Assembly: GCA_947652605.1 (NCBI GenBank)
Contig: CANTFG010000024.1
Location: forward strand, 1-64,000
Length of the DNA stretch: 64,000 bases
Direction: 5' to 3'
Source: Elmis aenea
Taxonomy: Eukaryota; Arthropoda; Insecta; Coleoptera; Elmidae
Shown here piece after piece: positions 43,761 to 53,306 of the stretch. Positions within the stretch are counted from its first letter, which is position 1; the number at the start of each line of letters is the position of its first letter. A program made the position numbers and the translations under genes. Under the pieces are notes generated by a model. It was not told the origin of the DNA, made no database searches, and was given only the letters and a program-made list of their open reading frames with translations.

Positions 43761-46742
43761 GAGTCGTTTGCGTCCTGGTAGTCGTTTGTGGCCCGGGAGT
43801 AGTTTGCAGCCCGGGAGTCATTTGCGATCCGGGAGTAGTTTGCGGCCCGGCAGTAGTTTGCGTCCCGGGTGTAGTTTGCTGCCTGGGAGTCGTTTCTGCG
43901 GCCCGGGAGTCGTTTTTGCGGCCCAGGAGTCGTTTTCGGCTCGGGAGTAGTTTGCGGCCCAAAAGTCATTTGCGGCCTTGAAGTCGTTGGCGGCCCAGGA
44001 ATAGTTTGCGGCTCGGGAGTAGTTTGCAGTCCGGGAGTCATTTGCAATCCGGGAGTCGTTTGCAGCCCGGGAGTCGTTTTCGGTTCGGAAGTAGTATGCA
44101 GCCCGGGAGTCGTTTGCGACCCGGGAGTCGTTTGCGACCCGGGAGTCGCTTGCGGCCCGAAAGTAGTTTGCATCCCAGGAGTCGTTTGCGGCCCGATAGT
44201 AATTTGCAGCCCGAAAGTAGTTTGCAGGCCGGGAGTCGTTTGCGACCCGGAAGTCGTTTGCGGCTCGGGAGTTGTTTGCAGCCCGGGAGTCGTTTGCGAC
44301 CCGGGAGTCGTTGGCGGCACGGGAGTAGTTTGCGGCCCGGGAGTAGTTTGCACTCCGGAAGTCGTTTGCGGACTGGAATTAGTTTGCAGCGCGTGAGTCG
44401 TTTGCGACCCAGGAGTCGTTTGCGGCCTGGGAGTCGTTAGCAGCCCGGGAGTCATTTGCGATCCGGGAGTAGTTTGCGGTCCGGCAGTAGTTTGCGTCCC
44501 GGGTGAAGTTGGCGGCCCGGGAGTCGTTTTTGCGGCCAAGGAGTCGTTTTCGGCTCGGGAGTAGTTTGCGGCCCAAAAGTCATTTGCGGCCTTGAAGTAG
44601 TTGGCGGCCCAAGAATAGTTTGCGGCCCGGGAGTAGTTTGCAGCCCAGGAGTCATTTGCAATTCGGGAGTCGTTTGCAGCCTGGGAGTCGTTTTCGGCCC
44701 GGAAGTAGTTTGCAGCCTGGGAGTCGTTTGCGACCCGGGAGTCATTTGCGACCCGGAAGTCGCTTGCGGCCCGAAAGTAGTTTGCAGCCCAGGAGTCGTT
44801 TGCGGCCCGATAGTAGTTTGCAGCCCGAAAGTAGTTTGCAGGCCGGGAGTCGTTTGCGACCCGGAAGTCGTTTGCGGCTCGGAAGTTGTTTGCAGCCCGG
44901 GAGTCGTTTGCGACCTGGAAGTCGTTGGCGGCTTAGGAGTAATTTGCGGCCCGGAAGTAGTTTGCAGTATGGAAGTCGTTTGCGGACTGGAAGTAGTTTG
45001 CAGCTCGGGAGTCGTTTGCGACCCAGGAGTCGTTTGCGGCCCAGGAGTAGTTTGCGGCCCGGGAGTCGTTTGCGACCAGGAAGTCGTTTGCGGCCCAGGA
45101 GTCGCTTGCGGCCCGATAGTAGTTTGCAGCCCGAAAGTAGTTTGCAGGCCGGGAGTCGTTTGCGACCCGGAAGTCGTTTGCGGCTCGGGAGTTGTTTGCA
45201 GCCCGGGAGTCGTTTGCGACCCGGGAGTCGTTGGCGGCCCGGGAGTAGTTTGCAGTTCGGAAGTCGTTTGCGGACTGGAAGTAGTTTGCAGCTCGGGAGT
45301 CGTTTGCGACCCAGTAGTCGTTTGCGGCCCAGGAGTAGTTTGCAGCCCAGGAGTCGTTTGCGACCCGGAAGTCGTTTGCGGCCTGGGAGTCGTTAGCAGC
45401 CCGGGAGTCATTTGCGATACGGGAGTAGTTTGCGGCCCGGCAGTAGTTTGCGTCCCAGGTGTAGTTTGCGGCCCGGGAGTCGTTTTTGCTGCCCGGGAGT
45501 TGTTTTTGCGGCCCAGAAGTTGTTTTCGGCTCGGGAGTAGTTTGCGGCCTTGAAGTCGTTTTTGGCCCAAGAAAAGTTTGCGGCCCGGGAGGAGTTTGCA
45601 GCCCGGGAGTCATTTGCAATCCGGGAGTCGTTTGCAGCCCGGGAGTCGTTTGCGGCCCGGAAGTAGTTTGCAGCCTGGTAGTCGTTTGCGACCCGGGAGT
45701 CATTTGCGACCCGGGAGTCGCTTGCGGCCCGAAAGTAGTTTGAAGCCCAGGATTCGTTTGCGGCCCGATAGTAGTTTGCAGCCCGAAAGTAGTTTGCAGG
45801 CCAAGAGTCGTTTGCGACCCGGAAGTCGTTTGCGGCTCGGGAGTTGTTTGCAGCCCGGGAGTCGTTTGCGAACCGGGAGTCGTTGGCGGCCCGGGAGTAG
45901 TTTGCGGCCCGGGAGTAGTTTGCAGTCTGGAAGTCGTTTGCGGACTGGAAGTAGTTTGTAGCTCGGGAGTCGTTTGCGACCCAGGAGTCGTTTGCGGCCC
46001 AGTAGTTTGCAGCCAAGGAGTCGTTTGCGACCCGGGAGTCGTTTGCGGCCTGGGAGTCGTTAGCAGCCCGGCAGTAGTTTGCAGCCTGGGAGGCGTTTGC
46101 GGCTCGGGAGCAGTTTGCGGTCCGGGAGTCATTTGCGACCCGGGAGTCGTTTGCGGCCCGGGAGTCGTTTGCGGCCTATGAGTCGTTTGCATCCCTTGAG
46201 TCGTTTGCGGTTTGGAACTAGTTTGTAGCCCGGGAGTCGTTTGCGAGCCGGGAGTCGTTTGCGACCTGGGAGTCGTTTGCGACCCGGGAGTCGTTTGCGG
46301 CCCGGGAGCCGTTAGCGGTCCGGGAGTCGTTTCAGGCCCGGGAGTCGTTTGCGGCCCGGGAGTCGTTAGCAGCCCGGCAGTAGTTTGCAGCCTGGGAGGC
46401 GTTTGCGGCTAGGGAGTCATTTGCCACCCGGGAGTCGTTTGCGGCCCGGGAGTAGTTTGCGGCCTGGGAGTCATTTGCGACCCGGGAGTCGTTTGCGGCC
46501 CGGGAGTCGTTTGCAGCCCGGGAGTCGTTTGCGGCCTATGAGTCGTTTGCATCCCGGGAGTCGTTTGCGACCCTTGAGTCGTTTTGCGGTTTGGAAGTAG
46601 TTTGTAGCCCGGGAGTCGTTTGCGACCCGGGAGTCGTTTGCGACCCGGGAGTCGTTTGCGGCCCGGGAGCCGTTAGCGGTCCGGGAGTCGTTTGCGGCCC
46701 GGGAGTCGTTTGCGACCTGGGAGTCGTTTGCGACCCGGGAGT
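43761..46742. repeat. 18-bp GC-rich minisatellite, unit 1, block b
   Basis: About 165 copies of the same 18-mer family. This block favours variants with GCGACCCGGGAGTC, GCAGCCCGAAAGTAGTTTGC and GCGGACTGGAAGTAGTTTGC. These recur in long ordered series (at about 44200, 44830, 45130 and 45780), showing higher-order duplications of roughly 300-650 bp. Reading frames of up to about 420 codons cross it on either strand, but only because the 18-mer has no stop in any frame. Confidence 0.95.
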
Positions 46743-47035
46743 GAATTGTACCCGCGTTATCCCCGCCGAGCATGCATAGCGAATTGTCTATGATCGATAA
46801 AAGTCAATTGTATTCGCTTCTCTTTCGCCGAGCATGCAACGTGAGTCGTCTATTATCTTTTAATGAAAATTGTACGGGCTTGGTTTCCGTTGAGCGCTTC
46901 GAGATTTATCGATGTTTTTATTTTGACGCATAGAACTTGGACGCAAAAGAGTTAGGCCGGATACAGATATTTCTATGGTCTCGGAACGGCGCCGTAGGCG
47001 CCCCAGTAGGCCCGTTAGGGCCTGCTGGTCACCTA
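46743..47035. repeat. Block after the minisatellite, unit 1, with twin hairpins
   Basis: This begins GAATTGTACCCGCGTTATCC and ends in two adjacent GC hairpins at 46988-47027. The same block follows the minisatellite at 53021-53306 and 59342-59627. It contains the GATCGATAAAAGTCAATTGT phrase also seen in the ~70-bp repeats. Confidence 0.85.
46988..47027. other. Twin GC-rich hairpins (first of three copies)
   Basis: GGCGCC-gta-GGCGCC (46988-47002) is followed directly by CCAGTAGGCCC-gtta-GGGCCTGCTGG (47003-47027, one G-T pair). Copies at 53265-53306 and 59587-59627 keep both stems. In the third copy a C-to-T change still allows a wobble pair. The role is unknown; such paired structures often sit at ends of non-autonomous elements. 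Confidence 0.7.
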
Positions 47036-48769
47036 TGTAATAACAGAGGTAACCGTCTTTTGCCCCGAAGCGAATTAAAAATCGAAAAACTCGACGCAGC
47101 GACTTCCGGTTTGCTTTAAAAAACGTATGAAAGAACGAACTAGCTCTGTGCCGAGTTTCGTTACGGTAGCTCGGACGACGGAAACGCTATCTGCGAAAAA
47201 CCGAAAAAATTCAGTTTTTTGGCTTAAAGTGGCGCCTTTCTGCTCGTGGCGCCCTAGCGGTGCCAATTTAAGGGTTGATATTTACACAGTAGCTGTTGAT
47301 CTTGTGGGAAAATGTGTCCCCAAAATTTGAGCATGATCTGTACAGCCGTTTTTCTGTTTTTGACGAATTTTCATTTTTAATACTCTGATTTTACCGATTA
47401 CGCGTACGGCATATAGGCGTGGCTCGCCGTTATCAGCAAACTATACACTAAAATACCAGTGTGTTGTCTTCGCTTCGTCGGTTGTGTGTTATTTTAGGTT
47501 ATTTTATAAATGGGGAAACAAACATAAACCGCCCTTCTGGAAAAGAGCCCTGTAAACGTTCCAGTAAAAATGCATCTTTCTCGGCAAACCTCATGTTAAG
47601 TTAAGTATTTACTTATTAAGTTTGTTTGCATCTTTTTTCATTAACTCGTTAATCGCAAATCAACAGCAATTATTTAATACTCTGAATTATATTTGCATGT
47701 CGTTATTAAAATAAATAAACAACTTTTTTGTATTTCGTAACAGTCAATAATCTTATCATAATAAATGTTTTGTTTTAATTAACCTACTACAAAATGAAAC
47801 TGCACGTGTACTACAACTATGTAAATAAAACGTGTTACGCTGAATGTATTTTTAAAATACTATTGTAATCAAATATTGCATGTTTGTCTATAAATTATTG
47901 TTAAACCGACAATAACTCGACAATTAATAGTTTTAAACATGGAACACCTCAAATGATTTTCAAAGACAATCATCTCGTCACGTCCGCGTCGGGACGGCGG
48001 CGCTCACGAGCAACCAAAGTCAAAGCGCCACGCGTCGTCGGAAAGTACAAGGTACGGGCTTCCGATTTGTAAAAAAAATATTCCCGTGGGACAGAAAATA
48101 GCTGAGCAATTGACGTTTTTATTCGTGCCCGTTTCCGAGCGCGCTCGGCCTGTTATCATAAGGTCCATTGGTTTGCGCGCGTGCCACAATTAAAGTGTGC
48201 CAGTATTTTTATTCGACCACTGCGCCCTTCGCCACCAATAACGTCAGATTCTTCGTATTTTTTCCTTCAAGTAGGTACCTAATTTCGAGGGCCGCGAGTC
48301 GACTATCTATCGTTAAAACATTTTTTCGGTAGACAGGGCGTTGCCACATTTTGAACCTTATCGACCGCGACATTCCGATCTTTGCAATTATTGCTATTAT
48401 TAGGCTACAGACCCTGCCGTTCTCGGACTTTCGATAAAATAATTTTTGCATTGTGTCTAACAACGTGCATAAATATACAGGGTGTTTGCGCATAAATACC
48501 AAAGATGATGTTTTTTCCGGCCTAACCGGGAATGGTGGAGACATTCAAGATAGGGGAAAATGTGCACACGACGGGTGCGTTTTTTTTATAATTAAAAAGT
48601 TTACGAGATATTCGAAAAGAAAGAAACAAAAAAAAAGGTTTCAAAAGTAGTTTTTCTTAAATGAGCTCGTGCATCGGTGATTTCAGATAGTTTTTCGTAT
48701 CAAAACGATACCGGTCGTAGTGACGTCAACATATGGGAAAATAGTCCATATACGGGATGCGTCGATATA

Positions 48770-49040
48770 ATTGGTCAATTTTCGCTTAACGGTTTGAGAT
48801 AGAAAGTTGATTCAAATGCTATTTGATACAGTTTTTTCTTCCGAACACGATAAAAATATTTTCAAATATACAGGGTGAGTCATAAGTGCGGGATCGGTCG
48901 ATTGTCACTTAACGCTTTGAGATAGAAAGTTGATTCAAACGCTATTTGATACAGTTTTTTCTTCCGAACACGATAAAAATATTTTCAAATATACAGGGTG
49001 AGTCATTAGTGCGGGATCGGTCGATTGTCGCTTAAAGGTT
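48770..49040. repeat. ~123-bp tandem repeat, unit 2, left group
   Basis: Each unit starts TACAGGGTGAGTCAT and contains TTGAGATAGAAAGTTGATTC and ACAGTTTTTTCTTCCGAACA. Starts are at about 48869 and 48992, with partial units on both sides. The array resumes at 49920-50310 after two other arrays. Confidence 0.85.
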
Positions 49041-49500
49041 TGAGATAGAAAGTATATCTGAAACGAAGCTACCTACAAACATGGGACTTGCACCAAACGA
49101 AATTAAGTTCAGTACACTTTGATCGAAATTGAAAAAAATTATAATAAAACAGGATTATGAAAACATTAGTTTCGAGCTTGTGATTGATGTGTCTCTGGAA
49201 CGGAGCCACCTACATACATGAGACTTGCACCAAACGTATTTAAGTTCAGTACACTTTGATCGAAATTGAAAAAATTATAATTAAAAAGGATTCTGAAAAC
49301 ATTAGCTTCGAGCTTGTGATTGATGTGTCTCTGGAACGGAGCCACCTACATACATGGGACTTGCACCAAACGTAATTAAGTTCAGTACACTTTGATCGAA
49401 ATTGAAAAAATTATAGTTAAACAGGATTCTGAAAACATTAGCTTCGAGCTTGTGATTGATACATCTCTGGAACGGAGCCACCTCTAGACATGGGACAATG
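49041..49500. repeat. 136-bp tandem repeat, unit 2
   Basis: About 3.3 units with TCTGGAACGGAGCCACCTAC at 49194, 49330 and 49466, and AAGTTCAGTACACTTTGATC in each. The array is inserted between two groups of the ~123-bp repeat. Confidence 0.85.
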
Positions 49501-49539
49501 CACCCAAACGGAAGGCATTTCTAAAATTCTCAATAGACA

Positions 49540-49915
49540 TAATTCCCAAAAGTTCCAAAATTCCTAAAAGTTCCAAAAGTTCAAAATTTCCCAAAAGTTC
49601 CAAAATTCCCAAAAGTTCCAAAGGTCCAAAATTTCCCAAAAGTTCTAAAATTCCCAAAACTTCTAAAATTCCCAAAAGTTCCAAAACTTCCCAAAAGTTC
49701 AAAAATTCTTAAAAGTTCCAAAATTCCCAAAAGTTCCAAAATTCCCAAAAGTTCCAAAATTCCCAAAAGTACCAAAATTCCCAAAAGTTCCAAAATTCCC
49801 AAAAGTTCCAAAATTCCCAAAAGTTCCAAAAGTTCCAAAATTCCCAAAATTTCCAAAAATCACAAAAAATCCAAAATTCCCAAATTTTCCAAAAGTTCCA
49901 AAAGTTCACAAAAAA
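49540..49915. repeat. 18-bp AT-rich minisatellite, unit 2
   Basis: About 20 copies of ATTCCCAAAAGTTCCAAA with minor variants lie head to tail. The repeat length equals that of the GC-rich minisatellite, but the sequence is unrelated. On the minus strand it reads as repeated hydrophobic or Trp/Phe-rich peptides in two frames, with no other sign of coding. Confidence 0.92.
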
Positions 49916-49919
49916 ATTT

Positions 49920-50310
49920 CAAATATACAGGGTTAGTCATTAGTGCGGGATCGGTCGATTGTCGCTTAACGGTTTGAGATAGAAAGTTGATTCAAACGCT
50001 ATGATACAGTTTTTTCTTCCGAACACGATAAAAATATTTTCAAATATACAAAGTGAGTCATTAGTGCGGGATCAGTCGATTGTTGCTTAACGGTTTGAGA
50101 TAGAAAGTTGATTCAAACGCTATTTGATACAGTTTTTTCTTCCAAACACGATAAAAATATTTTCAAATATACAGTGTGAGTCATTAGTGCGGGATCGGTC
50201 GATTGTGGTTTAACGGTTTGAGATAGAAAGTTGATTTAAACGGTATTTCATACAGTTTTTTCTTCCGAACACAATGAAAATATTTTTAAATATACAGGGT
50301 GAGTCACCCC
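49920..50310. repeat. ~123-bp tandem repeat, unit 2, right group
   Basis: Three more units of the array at 48770-49040, starting at about 49926, 50046 and 50170. A last terminus, TACAGGGTGAGTCACCCC, is at about 50294. Confidence 0.85.
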
Positions 50311-50516
50311 TCTGGAACCAACAGCAACTTTTATATTTCAAATACAACACCCCATTTTTTATTTAATAATCTTGACCGCCTACATTTTAGCTTTACATCG
50401 ATATAAAATACTACAGGTTTTTATGCGGCCTGGTCACTAAAAAATAATAATTTTCTAAATTTTTCAAGGTTTTAAGTCTTTATTTAAAATATTCATTTTT
50501 CAAAGCACAGAGTTGT

Positions 50517-50956
50517 AATTTAAATTGAGAAATAAATAAACTCAGAAGGAACATGGTTTTTATGCCTGACCATAAAAAAACAGCTTGTATTGACTATAGC
50601 AGTGTTTCTTAAACTGTGGTTTCGCGAGAATTTTATTTTGGGTCGCAAAACATATTGAAACTATTAATAAGGTTTTTGTTTATTTAACCAATCCGAAATT
50701 AATATTTTATTTATTTTAAAGGTAATGTTTTTGTAATGAGATTTTAAGTTTTAGTTGATAAATAAATTTAATAGCCAATTCAATATTTGTTTCTTTCTAA
50801 TTATAAAAATAACGGTTGTAAAGAGGGAACCGAACCGCTAAAAAACGGTTCAGTTCCGGTTACCGGCTCGATAAATTTTAATTGTTCGGTTTATATTTTA
50901 TAATGATATCGGCACCCGGTTCGGTGCCAACAGTTCATTTCCAGTTCCGGTTCCGG
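50517..50956. repeat. Segment before the minisatellite, unit 2
   Basis: This corresponds to 40490-40985 and 56813-57252. It includes CAGTGTTTCTTAAACTGTGG at 50600 and the CGGTTCAGTTCCGGTTACCG stretch. The minisatellite begins immediately after CAGTTCCGGTTCCGGAGAAG. Confidence 0.85.
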
Positions 50957-51436
50957 AGAAGTTTGCAGCCCGGGAGTCATTTGCGATCCAGGAGTCGTTT
51001 GCGTCAGGGAGTAGTTTGCGACTGGGAAGTAGTTTGCGGCCCGGGAGTCGTTTGCGGCCCGGGAGTTGTTTGCGGCCCGGGAGTCGTTGGCGGCCCGAAA
51101 ATCGTTTACGGCTCGGGAATCGTTTGCAGCCCGGGAGTCGTTTGTGGCCCGGGAGTCGTTTGCGGCCCGGGAGTAGTTTGCGGCCCGGGTGTAGTTTGCG
51201 GCCCGGTAGTCGCTTGCGGCATGGAAGACGTTTGCAGCCCGGGAGTTGTTTGCGGCCCGGGAGTCGTTGGCGACCCGGGAGTCGTTTACGGCCCGGAAGT
51301 CGTTTGCAGCCCGGGAATCGTTTGCGGCCCGGAAGTCGTTTACGGCCCAGGAGTAGTTTGCGGCCCGGGAGTCGTTTGTGGCTCGGGAGTAGTTTGCGAT
51401 CCGGAAGTAGTTTGCGGCCCGAAAGTCGCTTAGCCC
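50957..51436. repeat. 18-bp GC-rich minisatellite, unit 2, block a
   Basis: About 26 copies of the GTCGTTTGCGGCCCGGGA family. The block is much shorter than the matching block of unit 1. Confidence 0.95.
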
Positions 51437-51842
51437 CCGCCGAGCGCGAAGCGCGAGGCGTCTGTTGTTGATTAAAGATAATTGTACGCGTTTGCTTTCT
51501 CCAACCACTCAGCGCGAGTCGTCTATGATCGATAAAAAAACTTAACGCGTTTAGCTCCCATCGAGCGATAAAAGAGAATTGTACCAGTTTGTCTTCTCCG
51601 ATCGCGCATCGTGAGTCGTATCTGATTGATAAAAGAGAACTTAACGCACTTAGCTCCCGCCGAGCGCGCAGCGCGAGGCGTCTGTGGGCGATTAAAGATA
51701 ATTGGACCCGTTTGCCCACTCAGAGCGCGCAGCGCGATTCGTCCATGATCGATAAAACAAAACTTAACGCGCTTAGCTCCCATCGAGCACGCAGCGAGAG
51801 TCGTCTGCGGGCAATACAAGGGAATTGTATCCGTTTGCCTTC
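51437..51842. repeat. Interstitial ~70-bp repeats, unit 2
   Basis: This is the same block as 43370-43760, slightly longer, with two copies of the GAGCGCGAAGCGCGAGGCGT type palindromic phrase. Confidence 0.85.
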
Positions 51843-53020
51843 TCCGAGTCGTTTGCGTCCTGGGAGTCGTTTGTAGACCGAGAGTAGTTTGCAGCCCGGG
51901 AGTCATTTGCGATCCGGGAGTAGTTTGCAAACCGGCAGTAGTTTGCGGCCCGGCAGTAGTTTGCATCCCGGGTGTAGTTTGCGGCTCGGGAGTCGTTTTT
52001 GCGGCCCGGGAATCGTTTTTTCGGCCCAGGAGTCGTTTTTGGCTCGGGAGTAGTTTGCGGCCCAAGAGTCATTTGCGGCCTTAAAGTCGTTTGCGGCCCA
52101 AGAGTAGTTTGCGGCCCGGGAGTAGTTTGCAGCCCGGGAGTCATTTGCGATCCGGGAGTCGTTTGCGGCCCGGGAGTAGTTTGCAACCCGGGAGTAGTTT
52201 GCAACCCGGGAGTCGTTTGCGGCACGGAAGTAGTTTGCAGCCCGGGAGTCGTTTGCGACCCAGGAGTCGTTTGCAGCCCGAAAGTGGTTTGCGGCTCGGG
52301 AGTTGTTTGCAGCCCGGGAGTCATTTGCGATCTGGGAGTCGTTTGCGGCCCGGGAGTTGTTTGCGGCCTGGGAGACGTTTGCGGCCCGGGAGTCGTTTGC
52401 GGCCCGGGAGTCGTTTGCAGCCCGGGAGTCTTGCAGCTTGGGAGTCCTTTGCGGCCCGGGTGTCGTTTGCGACCCGGGAGTCGTTTGCGACCCGGGAGTC
52501 GTTTGCGGCCCGGGAGTTGTTTGCGGCCCGGGAGTTGTTTGCGGCTCGGGAGTCGTTTGCGGCCCGGAAGTCGTTTGCGGCCCGAGAGTCGTTTGTGGTC
52601 CGGGAGTAGTTTGCGGCCCGGGAGTAGTTTGCAGCCCGGGAGTTGTTTGCGGCTCGGGAGTCGTTTGCGACACGGGAGTCGTTTACGGCTCAGGAGTCGT
52701 TTTCGGCCCGGAAGTCGTTTGTGGCTCGGGAGTCGTATGCGGCCTGGGAGTAATTTGCGGCCCAGGAGGAGTTTGCACCCGGAAAATGTTTGCGGCCCGG
52801 GAGTCGTTTGCAGCCCGGTAGTCGTTTGCGGCCCGATATTCTTTTACGGCCCAGGAGTCATTTGCAGCCCGAGAGTCGTTTGCGGCTGGGGAGTAGTTTG
52901 CAGCCCGGGAGTCGTTTGCGGACCAGGAGTTGTTTGCGGCCCAGGAGTCGTTTGCGTCCTGGGAGTCGTTTGTGGCCCGGGAGTAGTTTGCAGCTCAGGA
53001 GTCGTTTGCGGCCTGCGAGT
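51843..53020. repeat. 18-bp GC-rich minisatellite, unit 2, block b
   Basis: About 65 copies. Between 52430 and 52445 the register shifts because part of a unit is missing (GAGTCTTGCAGCTTGGGAGT). The same shift is present in unit 3 near 58765, a shared marker of their common origin. Confidence 0.95.
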
Positions 53021-53306
53021 GAATTGTACTTGCGTTATCCCCGTCGAGCATGCATAGTGAATTGTCTATGATCGATAAAAGTCAATTGTATTCGCTTCTC
53101 CTCTACCGAGCATGCAACGCGAGTCGTCTATTATCTATTAATGAAAATTGTACGGGCTCGGTTTCCTTTGAGCGCTTCGAGATTTATCGATGTTTTTATT
53201 TTGACGCATAGAACTTGGACGCAAAAGAGTTAGGCCGGATACAGATATTTCTATGGTCTCGGAACGGCGCCGTAGGCGCCCCAGTAGGCCCGTTAGGGCC
53301 TGCTGG
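53021..53306. repeat. Block after the minisatellite, unit 2, with twin hairpins
   Basis: This is the second copy of 46743-47035. The paired GC hairpins are at 53265-53306. Confidence 0.85.

Larger units (their letters stand above)
47036..50516. repeat. Macrosatellite unit 2, spacer
   Basis: This spacer is nearly identical to 53313-56812 in the third unit. It begins with the conserved core (47060-47460), then AT-rich DNA to about 47940. A segment rich in CG follows at 47970-48440, then a MITE-like right end (TACAGGGTGTTTGCGCATAA at 48477) and the tandem arrays listed separately. Small open frames such as 47127-47330 are the same in both copies only because the copies are young. I see no gene. 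Confidence 0.85.

Noticed and set aside
44933..46192. A 419-codon minus-strand open frame, and many others (for example 42524-43369 +, 51999-53057 +, 58230-59378 +) in the GC-rich arrays
   Set aside because: The 18-mer GTCGTTTGCGGCCCGGGA has no stop codon in any of the six frames, and 18 is a multiple of three. Long frames therefore arise on both strands at once. The peptides are simple six-residue repeats, and frames break wherever GTAG variants or unit slips occur. There is no promoter, splice or homology support.
41523..46742. Possible CRISPR array because of short regular repeats
   Set aside because: There are no spacers; repeats abut directly. The context is eukaryotic and there are no cas genes.
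47127..47330. A 67-codon frame identical in 53404-53607 and partly in the 38.7-kb copy
   Set aside because: Identity between the first two reflects a recent duplication. In the third copy the frame changes and stops after the conserved core, so the conservation is of DNA, not protein.
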